NCBI RefSeq assembly: GCF_900591205.1
Contig: NZ_UUPU01000067.1
Span: 1 to 64,000, forward strand
Reading direction: 5' to 3'
Origin: Pseudomonas viridiflava
GTDB lineage: Bacteria > Pseudomonadota > Gammaproteobacteria > Pseudomonadales > Pseudomonadaceae
DNA: 64,000 nt
Both the position numbers and the translations under genes were made by a program. Shown here one piece after another: positions 51,142-58,892 of the stretch. A model generated the notes under the pieces. It had not been told where the DNA came from and ran no database searches. It worked only from the letters and a program-made list of their open reading frames with translations. Each line of letters starts with the position of its first letter. The stretch's first letter is position 1.

Positions 51142-51246
51142 GGACTCCATTGTCCACGCCGGTCGCCACGCGGTGATCCATACCTGCCAAGTGAGGCGTA
51201 TGGCAAACGTCCACGCAGAAGAGGATCAAGCCCTCACTGGCTTGAT
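51142..51246 (-). promoter_or_regulatory. Two candidate ANTAR-type hexaloop hairpins before the amidase gene
   Basis: In the minus-strand RNA, ATCAAGCC-AGTGAG-GGCTTGAT (plus 51225-51246) is an 8-bp stem with a six-base loop, and GGAC-AATGGA-GTCC (plus 51142-51155) is a 4-bp stem with a six-base loop. Both loops have A at position 1 and G at position 4, the invariant pair of RNA targets of ANTAR proteins. The 69-base linker is longer than I would expect, and no intrinsic terminator follows clearly. Confidence 0.45.
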
Positions 51247-51259
51247 GCTCAAAGGCTGT

Positions 51260-51892
51260 TCAGGAACAGGCTTGTCGGAACAACTCGTGGGCCTTGACCA
51301 GCGCTTCGGCGATTTTTTCCACCGGTTCGCGCTTGGCCATGGCTTGATCCCGCAAGGCGTTATAGGCATCGGTCTCCGACATGCCCTTGGTTTCGATGAG
51401 GATTATTTTGGCCTGCTGCACAGTGCGCATTACCGCCATGCGCCCTTCCAGGCGCTTGACGTGCCTTTCCCGTTCGCGAGCCTTGCGTGACTGACTGAGC
51501 GTGATTGCCAAAGCGGTCAGCAAGCCGAACGACTTGACTGGCGAAGGAATGACAGAGCAAGCGTTCAGTTGCACCAATGCCTCGACGATGATCGGGTTCT
51601 CATAGGCAATTACCGGAATGATCGGCGGTGTGCTGGCGTGCAGCAGCCAAGGCGTATTGGTCGACAGGCTTTCCGGCGACACCGCCAACACGATCACGTC
51701 AGCCTCGGCAGTCAAGCGCTCCGGAATCGGCCATTGCACACGCACCTGGCAACCGATGCGCTGCAACTGCTCGATCAGGTTGCGTCCATCCTCGTCATCG
51801 GGGTGCATCACCAATACGCTGACATCGCGCAGGTCCTTGATGCCCCCGGCACCGTCGTTGCGCAGGCGTTTCTTGGCGGCGCGCAAGGTCAT
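51260..51892 (-). CDS. amiR: AmiR-like ANTAR-domain antitermination regulator
   Basis: A 210-residue protein with a degenerate receiver domain (about 20-130; it lacks an obvious phospho-acceptor Asp context), a coiled coil (SQSRKARERERHVKRLEGRM, about 135-160) and a C-terminal ANTAR domain (about 150-205; AKIILIETKGMSETDAYNAL). AmiR of P. aeruginosa binds leader RNA and prevents termination when AmiC releases it. The ATG overlaps the amiC-like stop (ATGA), so both are made together. Confidence 0.9.
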   Translation of the reverse strand: MTLRAAKKRLRNDGAGGIKDLRDVSVLVMHPDDEDGRNLIEQLQRIGCQVRVQWPIPERLTAEADVIVLAVSPESLSTNTPWLLHASTPPIIPVIAYENPIIVEALVQLNACSVIPSPVKSFGLLTALAITLSQSRKARERERHVKRLEGRMAVMRTVQQAKIILIETKGMSETDAYNALRDQAMAKREPVEKIAEALVKAHELFRQACS

Positions 51893-53037
51893 GGACGTCT
51901 CCCCACCGAACCGGACCATTCATTGAAATTGGGTGCAATGGCATAAGGGTCAGGCTTGAGTGCACCCTGGCTCTCGTAAAGGATGTCGAACTGGCCCTCG
52001 ACATTGGCCCGGCCGATCCGCGAAAACAGGTACGTATGGTGATTGTTGGCATCAACCCGGATGCGGCCTTGTGGCGCTTCGAATTCCAGCCCGCGCATGG
52101 CCTGCAGCACATCCTCCACTTCAGTGCTGCCCGCTCGAACGATCGCCTTGGCCAGCAAGTGCACCTGAAAATACGCAGCCTCCCAGCAGCGGTCAGTGAC
52201 CTGATGTTGACCAAACAACTCGCGGTATTGGGCGATGCATTGGCGGTTGGTCGGCGTGTCCACCGACTGAAAATACGTGGCCGCCGAAATATGCCCTGCG
52301 CCCAGATGAACCCCCATTTGCTTGATGTCGGTTTCGCTGGTCGTCAGGCTGGCAATCGGCATCACTGCCGGGTCAAAGCCGGCATCGGCGTAAGCCTGGT
52401 ACAGATGCCCCATGGTTTCGCCGACCACCGTCGAGAAAATAAACGAGGGCTTGAGTTCCTTGGCCTTGACCATCAGCTTGGCAAAATCTTCGGGACGTGC
52501 GTTTTTCAGCGGCAGGTAATACTCGCCCAGCTTGGTGCCGCCACGCTCGTACAACAGGTCGCTCATCAAGCGATTGGTTTCGTAGGGGTAGACGTATTCG
52601 GAACCGATCATCAACACGCGGTTGCCGAAGTTGTCGAGCATGTAATTACCCAGCGGCAAGGCATTGTGATTCGGTGTGGCGCCGGTGTAGATGATGTTGC
52701 GCGAATACTCGAAACCTTCGTAATACACCGGGTACAGCAACAGGGCGTCGTAGCGCTCGACAATCGGCAGTGCCGCCTTGCGTGCCGCCGAGGTGTAGCA
52801 ACCAAAGAAAAACCGCAGGTGTTCTTCGCGGATCAGCGATTCGATGTGCATGGCGTAGAGCGCAGGCGTTGAATCGGGGTTGCGGGTGATCAACTGCAGC
52901 GGGCGACCCTCGACTCCGCCTGCCGCATTGATCTGCGCAATTGCGAACTGCGCGCCGCGCATCGTCGAGCCCTCGGCAGCCGCCGTGACACCGGTATCGG
53001 AAAACAGACCGCCTATGCGGATCGACTGGTCAACCAT
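51889..53037 (-). CDS. amiC: AmiC-like cytoplasmic amide/urea sensor
   Basis: A 382-residue periplasmic-binding-protein fold without signal peptide (starts MVDQSIRIGGLFSDTGVTAA), so it should be cytoplasmic like AmiC. Long segments match UrtA encoded 650 bases away: FGCYTSAARKAALPIVERYD here and FGAYTSASRKAVLPVFERNK there, then LLYPVYYEGFE/LLYYPTFYEGLE. It is predicted to hold AmiR inactive until an amide or urea binds. The pair is divergent from urtA. Confidence 0.9.
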   Translation of the reverse strand: MVDQSIRIGGLFSDTGVTAAAEGSTMRGAQFAIAQINAAGGVEGRPLQLITRNPDSTPALYAMHIESLIREEHLRFFFGCYTSAARKAALPIVERYDALLLYPVYYEGFEYSRNIIYTGATPNHNALPLGNYMLDNFGNRVLMIGSEYVYPYETNRLMSDLLYERGGTKLGEYYLPLKNARPEDFAKLMVKAKELKPSFIFSTVVGETMGHLYQAYADAGFDPAVMPIASLTTSETDIKQMGVHLGAGHISAATYFQSVDTPTNRQCIAQYRELFGQHQVTDRCWEAAYFQVHLLAKAIVRAGSTEVEDVLQAMRGLEFEAPQGRIRVDANNHHTYLFSRIGRANVEGQFDILYESQGALKPDPYAIAPNFNEWSGSVGRRP

Positions 53038-53366
53038 GCCTATAAACCTTGTTCAACGTGAGAAAAGACACCCGCTCGTGGATGGGGGTCTGCAGGTCTG
53101 TGCAAAAAAATGATTGAGCGAAACGCCGTATAACGCAACGGCTGCTCTCAGGCGGGTTGTGCCTGGGGCTGGCGCGACAACACTGTCAGGGCCAGTCATG
53201 CGAGGGGCCTTTCACACCTGCCGAGGATGGGCGTGTGACAAGGAACCCTGCGAGGGTGATGCCTGTCGCTCATGCAGATAGTGGGCCACACGCAATGGGC
53301 GACCCGCACGCGTAGCGCCGGCCGGGTTCAATCCTTGCCTTGGAGCCAACTGATGCCGCCCACACG
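53038..53366. other. Left part of the amiC-urtA intergenic region
   Basis: This 329-base stretch should carry the amiC promoter on the minus strand. I see short dyads (for example CCCTGCGAGGG near 53246) but no coding frame, REP element or RNA gene. Confidence 0.4.
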
Positions 53367-53383
53367 CTCACGGTATTGGTGCA
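53367..53383. promoter_or_regulatory. NtrC-like binding site upstream of urtA
   Basis: CTCACGGTATTGGTGCA fits TGCACC-N4-TGGTGCA at 10 of 13 defined positions, with the right half perfect. It lies about 135 bases before the predicted start, a normal distance for NtrC enhancers. Confidence 0.45.
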
Positions 53384-53491
53384 TTTAATCTGCAGCCGCG
53401 CCAAAGCAGCGCAGGCCAGTGACACACGGCAATAGATGCAGGAGTGGCTCGCACACCCCTTCAACTGCCCGAAAAACGCCCTGCTCGTAAT

Positions 53492-53506
53492 TGGCACTGC
53501 CCTTGC
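53492..53506 (+). promoter_or_regulatory. Sigma-54 promoter of the urt-ure operon
   Basis: TGGCAC (53492-53497), five bases, then TTGC (53503-53506) matches the -24/-12 consensus exactly, including GG and GC. Transcription would start near 53518, leaving a leader of about 170 bases before urtA. Confidence 0.88.
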
Positions 53507-53589
53507 TATAACTCTTCTGAGACATCGCGCCAGCTGTTTGCCCTACGCCCCCTTGGCAAGTAGGGAAGCACCTCGCGTACGACTGGATC

Positions 53590-53603
53590 GGACACAGCTG
53601 TCC
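53590..53603 (+). promoter_or_regulatory. Candidate ANTAR hexaloop in the urtA leader
   Basis: GGAC-ACAGCT-GTCC forms a 4-bp stem with a six-base loop having A at 1 and G at 4. The stem bases are the same as in the amidase-side hairpin at 51142-51155. It lies 19 bases before the leader terminator. A clear second hexaloop was not found. Confidence 0.35.
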
Positions 53604-53621
53604 CGCCAGATTCGGCACAAG

Positions 53622-53670
53622 AAGCCTGATTTCCCGACTATGGATTTAGCCGGGATGTCGGGCTTTTTTT
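53622..53670 (+). terminator. Attenuator-like intrinsic terminator in the urtA leader
   Basis: AAGCCTGATTTCCCG (53622-53636) pairs with CGGGATGTCGGGCTT (53651-53665) with a wobble and two mismatches, then a T tract runs to 53670. It sits between the sigma-54 promoter and the urtA ribosome binding site CTGGAGAGAAG, 18 bases before the start codon. Polymerase must pass it to express the operon. Confidence 0.85.
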
Positions 53671-53688
53671 ATTCCTGGAGAGAAGTGA

Positions 53689-54870
53689 ATGCACAACGAC
53701 AAACGCCGTTTGATCAAGCATGCCCTGCTGCTGGGCGCCTTCAGCCTGTTGCCGTTTTCCCTGGTCAGTCAGGTGCAGGCAGCCGACACCGTGAAGGTCG
53801 GCATCATCCACTCGCTCACCGGCACCATGGCCATGAGTGAGGCTTCGGTGGTGGATGCGGAAAAACTCGCCATCGACGAAATCAATGCCAGTGGTGGCGT
53901 GCTCGGCAAGACCATCGAGCCGATTGTCGAGGATGGCGCCAGCGATTGGCCGACCTTCGCCGAGAAGGCGCGCAAGCTGTTGGAAAACGATCACGTTGTC
54001 GCCACGTTCGGCGCCTACACCTCGGCGTCGCGTAAAGCGGTGTTGCCGGTGTTCGAGCGCAACAAGGCGTTGCTGTATTACCCGACGTTCTATGAGGGCC
54101 TGGAAAAGTCCCCAGCCATTATTTACACCGGCGCCGAAGCGTCGCAGCAAACCCTGGCAGCCGTCAGCTGGTTGATGGCCAACAAAGGCAAGTCTGTCTA
54201 CCTCGTGGGCTCGGACTACATCTGGCCGCGCACCACCAACAAGCTGGCGCGGGCGTCGGTGACCAAACAGGGCGGATCCATCGTCGGTGAGGATTACTTG
54301 CCCCTGGGCAACATCGAGTTCTCCTCGGTGATCAACAAAATCAAGGCCGCCAAGCCCGACATCGTGCTGTCGACCATCGTCGGTGGTTCAAACGTGGCGT
54401 TCTACAAACAGCTCAAGGCCGCGGGCATCGACAGCAGCAACCAGACGCTGATGGCGCTGGCCGTCACCGAGGAAGAAGTCACCGGTATCGGCGCCGAAAA
54501 CCTCACTGGTTTTCTCACGTGCATGAGCTACTTCCAGAGCCTGAAAAACCCGGTCAACGAGAAATTCGTCGCTGCCTTCAAGGCTCGCTATGGCGAAAAA
54601 CGCGTGGTTGGCGACCCGATGGCTGCTGCCTACACCGCCGTGTACCTGTGGAAGAAAGCCGTGGAAAAAGCCGGCAGTTTCGACGTCCCTGCGGTGATCG
54701 CCGCGTCCTCGGAGCTGACGCTCGACGCGCCTGAAGGCGAGGTCAAAGTCCACAAGGACAACCACCACCTGTGGAAGCGCGCGCGTATCGGCACCATCAA
54801 CGCCCAGGGTCAGGTTGACGTGATCTACGAGTCCGCGCCCATCGAGCCCAACCCATTCCCGAAACTGTGA
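53689..54870 (+). CDS. urtA: Urea ABC transporter substrate-binding protein
   Basis: A 393-residue periplasmic protein with a Sec signal (about 1-31, ending VSQVQAA) and a type I binding-protein fold. DTVKVGIIHSLTGTMAMSEA, DGASDWPTFAEKARKLL and LVGSDYIWPRTTNKLARA are UrtA features; it is somewhat shorter than the usual 410-430 residues. First gene of urtABCDE, preceded by an attenuator and sigma-54 promoter. Confidence 0.94.
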   Translation: MHNDKRRLIKHALLLGAFSLLPFSLVSQVQAADTVKVGIIHSLTGTMAMSEASVVDAEKLAIDEINASGGVLGKTIEPIVEDGASDWPTFAEKARKLLENDHVVATFGAYTSASRKAVLPVFERNKALLYYPTFYEGLEKSPAIIYTGAEASQQTLAAVSWLMANKGKSVYLVGSDYIWPRTTNKLARASVTKQGGSIVGEDYLPLGNIEFSSVINKIKAAKPDIVLSTIVGGSNVAFYKQLKAAGIDSSNQTLMALAVTEEEVTGIGAENLTGFLTCMSYFQSLKNPVNEKFVAAFKARYGEKRVVGDPMAAAYTAVYLWKKAVEKAGSFDVPAVIAASSELTLDAPEGEVKVHKDNHHLWKRARIGTINAQGQVDVIYESAPIEPNPFPKL

Positions 54871-54949
54871 TGCAGGGACGGGCGCGATCTGACTCGCGCC
54901 CTCTCCCGCCCACGCGGTCCGCCAATGTGCAGCGACAGGTAGCGACGCA

Positions 54950-55852
54950 ATGACTTTCGATATTTTGGTGATGCAGGTCTTCAGCGGGTTCTCGCTGTTC
55001 TCGGTGTTGGTGCTGATGGCCCTGGGGCTGACCATCGTGTTTGGCCTGATGGGCGTGATCAACATGGCCCACGGTGAGTTGATGGCGATGGGGTCGTACA
55101 TGACCTACGTCACGTCCGTGGTGTTTGCGCGCTACTTTCCCGATTACATGGGCTGGTATTTCGTGATCGGCATCGGCGTGGCCTTCGTCGTGACCTTCGC
55201 GTTTGGGTTCTTGCTCGAACGCTGCTTTATTCGCTTCATGTACAACCGCCCGCTCGACACGCTCCTGGCGACCTGGGGCCTGTCGATCGTGCTGCAGCAG
55301 GTGTTCCGCCAGGTCTTCGGGCCCAAGGAAGTCAGCGTGCCCACCGTGCAATGGCTGCAAGGCGCGTGGAAGATCAGCGAAGGGCTGGAACTGCCGCTCA
55401 ACCGGATTTTCATCATCGGCCTGACACTGGTTATCGCCGGCGCCGTGTTTGTGTTTTTGTACCGCAGCCGCTGGGGGTTGCGCATTCGCGCAGTGACCCA
55501 GAACCGCGCCATGGCCGGGGCGGCCGGCATCAACACCGCCCGCGTCGATGCCGTCACATTTGCCCTGGGCTGTGGGCTGGCCGGAATCGCCGGCAGCTCG
55601 TTCACCATGCTGGCTTCGACCGGCCCGGTGAGCGGCCAGCAGTACCTGGTCGACACCTTCATCGTCGTGGTGTTTGGCGGGGTGGAGAGTTTGCTGGGCA
55701 CCTTCCTGTCGGCCTTCGCCATCGGCCAAACGCAGATTTCGCTGGAATACCTCACCACCGGTTCCATGGCCAAAGCCATCACGCTGCTGGTGGTGATCGT
55801 GCTGCTGTTCTTTCGCCCCAACGGCTTGTTCGCCGCGAAAGTGAGACGCTGA
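54950..55852 (+). CDS. urtB: Urea ABC transporter permease UrtB
   Basis: A 300-residue LivH-type inner-membrane permease with about eight helices. FGLMGVINMAHGELMAMGSY and the ATWGLSIVLQQVFRQVFG region, conserved in UrtB, are clear. The cytoplasmic contact loop is LRIRAVTQNRAMAGAAGINT. It follows urtA by 79 bases and urtC starts one base after its stop. Confidence 0.94.
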   Translation: MTFDILVMQVFSGFSLFSVLVLMALGLTIVFGLMGVINMAHGELMAMGSYMTYVTSVVFARYFPDYMGWYFVIGIGVAFVVTFAFGFLLERCFIRFMYNRPLDTLLATWGLSIVLQQVFRQVFGPKEVSVPTVQWLQGAWKISEGLELPLNRIFIIGLTLVIAGAVFVFLYRSRWGLRIRAVTQNRAMAGAAGINTARVDAVTFALGCGLAGIAGSSFTMLASTGPVSGQQYLVDTFIVVVFGGVESLLGTFLSAFAIGQTQISLEYLTTGSMAKAITLLVVIVLLFFRPNGLFAAKVRR

Positions 55853-55853
55853 G

Positions 55854-57002
55854 ATGAACGACATGACTGAGACGCCCCTCACCCGCTCCAGCACCTCGAC
55901 GCCGACCCCGCGTCGGCTGCGCAGCGCTTTGCTGCCATTGCTCGAGCGCCACAGCCTGATCTGGCTGTCGCTCCTGTTGCTGGTGATATTGCCCCTGAGC
56001 CTGGGCGACTTTCGCCTGGGCCTGGCCGGCAAATACCTGAGCCTGGCGTTCTGCGCCGTGGGCATGGTGATGATCTGGGGGTATGGCGGGATACTCAGCC
56101 TGGGCCAGGGCATCTTCTTCGGCCTTGGCAGCTACATGATGGCGATGTATCTGAAACTGGAAGCCACGGCCACCGACGAAGCGGCGAGCGCGCTCGCCGC
56201 CTTCTACGGTTCGGCGTTGCCGGACTTCATGATCTGGAACAGCGTCGACGCGCTGCCCTGGTGGTGGAAGCCTTTCGAGTCAGCGACATTCACCTTTGCG
56301 GCGATCCTCATCCTCCCGGCATTGCTCGCATTTGTGTTCAGCTACGCGTATTTCAAGAAGCGCGTGGGCGGCGTGTACTTCTCGATTATCACCCTGTCGT
56401 TGGCAGCGATCATGTCAATCATGATCATCGGCCAGCAAGGCTACACCGGCGGCGTCAATGGCCTGACCGACTTCAAGACCGCGTTTGGCCTGAGCCTGCA
56501 AACGCCTCAGACGCCCTGGATTCTGTACCTGATCACCGCCCTGTTGCTGCTGGGCTGCGTGGCGTTGTGCGGGTTCATCCTGCGCAGCCGGCTGGGCAAG
56601 GTGGTGGTGGCGATCCGTGACCGTGAGGACCGCGTACGGTTTTCCGGCTACAACACGGCGCTGTTCAAAGCGTTCATCTTTGCCGTGGCGGCACTGATCT
56701 CGGCGCTCGGCGGGGTGATGTTCACCCTGCAGGTGGGCCTGGCGTCGCCGTCGCTGGTGGGCATCATCCCCTCGACCGAAATCGTCATTTACGCAGCCCT
56801 TGGCGGGCGTCTGTCGCTGGTCGGTGCGGTATACGGCACGCTGTTGATTGGCGTGGCCAAAACCTACCTGTCGGAAAATTTCGTCAACTTCTGGCAGTAC
56901 TTCATCGGGTTTCTGTTCATGGGTGTGGTGCTGTTTTTGCCGACCGGGCTGGCCGGTTTGCTGCAACGCCTTGGCCACAACAAAAATGAGGTGCAGTCAT
57001 GA
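55854..57002 (+). CDS. urtC: Urea ABC transporter permease UrtC
   Basis: A 382-residue LivM-type permease with about nine helices and a long N-terminal cytoplasmic segment (MNDMTETPLTRSSTSTPTPR at the start). GYGGILSLGQGIFFGLGSYM and the contact loop VVVAIRDREDRVRFSGYNTA identify it. It overlaps urtD by four bases (ATGA). Confidence 0.94.
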   Translation: MNDMTETPLTRSSTSTPTPRRLRSALLPLLERHSLIWLSLLLLVILPLSLGDFRLGLAGKYLSLAFCAVGMVMIWGYGGILSLGQGIFFGLGSYMMAMYLKLEATATDEAASALAAFYGSALPDFMIWNSVDALPWWWKPFESATFTFAAILILPALLAFVFSYAYFKKRVGGVYFSIITLSLAAIMSIMIIGQQGYTGGVNGLTDFKTAFGLSLQTPQTPWILYLITALLLLGCVALCGFILRSRLGKVVVAIRDREDRVRFSGYNTALFKAFIFAVAALISALGGVMFTLQVGLASPSLVGIIPSTEIVIYAALGGRLSLVGAVYGTLLIGVAKTYLSENFVNFWQYFIGFLFMGVVLFLPTGLAGLLQRLGHNKNEVQS

Positions 57003-57736
57003 GCGGCCTGTTGCTGAGTGTCGAAGACCTCACGGTGTCGTTCGACGGGTTCAAGGCAGTCGACAGCCTTAATTTCTATGTCGAAGAAAACCAGGTGCAC
57101 GTGGTAATCGGCCCTAACGGCGCGGGCAAGACCACCCTGCTTGACATGATCTGCGGCAAAACCCGCCCGAGTGCCGGCAGCATCCGTTTCAAGGACCTGC
57201 AACTGGCCAACATGATCGAGTACCAGATCACCCGCGCAGGCGTTGGGCGCAAGTTCCAGAACCCTTCGGTGTATGAAGACCTCACCGTGCGCGAGAACCT
57301 CGACATCTCATCGCCGGGCAAACGCGGTATTTTCAACTGCCTGTTCGCCCGCAAAGACCCGGCCCTGCAAGCAGAGATCGAGCAGACCGCCGAGATGATT
57401 TTCCTGCAGGACCAACTGGGGCGCAAAGCCGGGCTGTTGTCCCACGGGCAAAAGCAGTGGCTGGAGATCGGCATGCTGCTGATGCAGCGTCCAGAGCTGT
57501 TATTGCTCGACGAACCGGTGGCTGGCATGAGCGCTGGCGAGCGCGAGAAAACCGCTGGCCTGCTCAAGCGCATCGCCAAGGGTCGCGCCATGGTGATCAT
57601 TGAGCACGACATGGAATTCGTGAAATCGGTGGCCGACAAGGTCACCGTCCTGCACCAGGGCAAGACCCTGGCCTACGGCTCGATGGATCAGGTGCAAAAC
57701 GATCCTCGCGTCATCGACGTCTACCTGGGGCATTGA
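56999..57736 (+). CDS. urtD: Urea ABC transporter ATPase UrtD
   Basis: A 245-residue LivG-type ATPase: Walker A GPNGAGKTT, signature LSHGQKQWLEIG (the HGQKQWLEIGM form typical of UrtD), Walker B LLLLDEPVAGMS, and H-loop IEHDMEFVKSVA. It overlaps urtC and abuts urtE. Confidence 0.95.
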   Translation: MSGLLLSVEDLTVSFDGFKAVDSLNFYVEENQVHVVIGPNGAGKTTLLDMICGKTRPSAGSIRFKDLQLANMIEYQITRAGVGRKFQNPSVYEDLTVRENLDISSPGKRGIFNCLFARKDPALQAEIEQTAEMIFLQDQLGRKAGLLSHGQKQWLEIGMLLMQRPELLLLDEPVAGMSAGEREKTAGLLKRIAKGRAMVIIEHDMEFVKSVADKVTVLHQGKTLAYGSMDQVQNDPRVIDVYLGH

Positions 57737-57738
57737 GC

Positions 57739-58428
57739 ATGCTGACCGTCAATAACCTGAACGTGTACTACGGCGACAGCCATGTGCTGCGCAACCTCGA
57801 CCTGACCCTCGCACCTGCCGAATCCCTGGCGATCATGGGTCGCAACGGCATGGGCAAGACCACCCTGCTCAGAAGCCTGGTGGGCATGCTGCCGGCACGT
57901 AGCGGCAGCATCACGCTGGCGGGCCAGGAACTCAGCGCCAGCAAGAGCTATGAGCGAGTCGCCGCCGGGGTGGGCTTCGTGCCGCAGGGGCGGATGATTT
58001 TTCCGTACCTGACGGTGGATGAAAACATCCTCACGGGCATGCAGGGCGCCCCAGCCGCACCGATTCCCGACTACATCTACGAGTACTTCCCGGTGCTGTT
58101 CGAGATGCGCCGACGCAAGGGCGGCAACCTTTCCGGCGGCCAGCAACAACAGCTCGCCATCGCCCGTGCGCTGGTCTCCAACCCAAAGGTGCTGATCCTT
58201 GATGAACCTACCGAAGGCATCCAACCGTCGATCATCAAAGACATCGCCAAAGCCCTGAACCTGCTGAAAAAAGAACGCGGGTTTTCGCTGATCGTCTCCG
58301 AGCAGGTGCTGTCGTTTGCGATGGCGGTGGCCGACCGTTACCTGATCATCGAGAAAGGCGAGTTCGTCCACAGCGAAGTCCGGGAAACCGTCGACCGCGA
58401 GCGCATCCTGCGCTACCTGACCATCTGA
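57739..58428 (+). CDS. urtE: Urea ABC transporter ATPase UrtE
   Basis: A 229-residue LivF-type ATPase: Walker A GRNGMGKTT (the family form), signature LSGGQQQQLAIARAL, Walker B VLILDEPTEGIQPS. I chose ATG 57739, two bases after the urtD stop, giving MLTVNNLNVYYGDSHVLRNL as in other UrtE; a TTG at 57733 is possible. Confidence 0.94.
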   Translation: MLTVNNLNVYYGDSHVLRNLDLTLAPAESLAIMGRNGMGKTTLLRSLVGMLPARSGSITLAGQELSASKSYERVAAGVGFVPQGRMIFPYLTVDENILTGMQGAPAAPIPDYIYEYFPVLFEMRRRKGGNLSGGQQQQLAIARALVSNPKVLILDEPTEGIQPSIIKDIAKALNLLKKERGFSLIVSEQVLSFAMAVADRYLIIEKGEFVHSEVRETVDRERILRYLTI

Positions 58429-58451
58429 AACCGTATCCGGGAGCGCACACC

Positions 58452-58892
58452 ATGTTGATCCTTGACCGCATTCTGGGCCAGGCCAGCGACCCTGCCCTCG
58501 CCGACCGTTTGCATGACCTCGGCCACGCGGGCCAGGTCGAAACCCTCAGCCTGTCGGCCAGCGACATCCAGCGTCATCGCCTGCGCCTGACCAGTGATCA
58601 CGGCACCGACTGTGCGATCCGACTGGAGCGCCATCAGCAATTGCGTAACGGCTCGGTGCTGATGCTCGACGGTCAGCGCGCCATCGTCGTGAAAATGCAG
58701 GACGTGCACTTTCTCGACCTGCAACCGAGGGACGCTGCCGCCGCGCTGGAGCTGGGGTATTTCGCCGGCAACATGCACTGGGCCGTGCGCTTTGCAGGCA
58801 CTACGTTGCAGATCCCGCTGAATGGCCCGCTGGCCGACTACCTCGAGCGTCTGGCGCCGATGCTCGCAGATGGCCGGGTGCTGCGCCTATGA
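58452..58892 (+). CDS. ureE: Urease accessory protein UreE
   Basis: A 146-residue nickel chaperone for urease. The N-terminal peptide-binding-like domain is about 1-68 and the C-terminal metal domain has GYFAGNMHWAVRFAG with the conserved His. The His-rich C-terminal tail of Klebsiella-type UreE is absent, so nickel storage capacity should be small. GGGAG eight bases before the ATG; overlaps ureF by four bases (ATGA). Confidence 0.9.
   Translation: MLILDRILGQASDPALADRLHDLGHAGQVETLSLSASDIQRHRLRLTSDHGTDCAIRLERHQQLRNGSVLMLDGQRAIVVKMQDVHFLDLQPRDAAAALELGYFAGNMHWAVRFAGTTLQIPLNGPLADYLERLAPMLADGRVLRL

Noticed and set aside
53605..53616. Second ANTAR hexaloop GCC-AGATTC-GGC in the urtA leader
   Set aside because: Position 4 of the loop is T, not G, and the stem is only three base pairs.
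54797..56113. 438-codon minus-strand frame across urtA/urtB
   Set aside because: Shadow frame with low-complexity His/Gln composition and no start signal.
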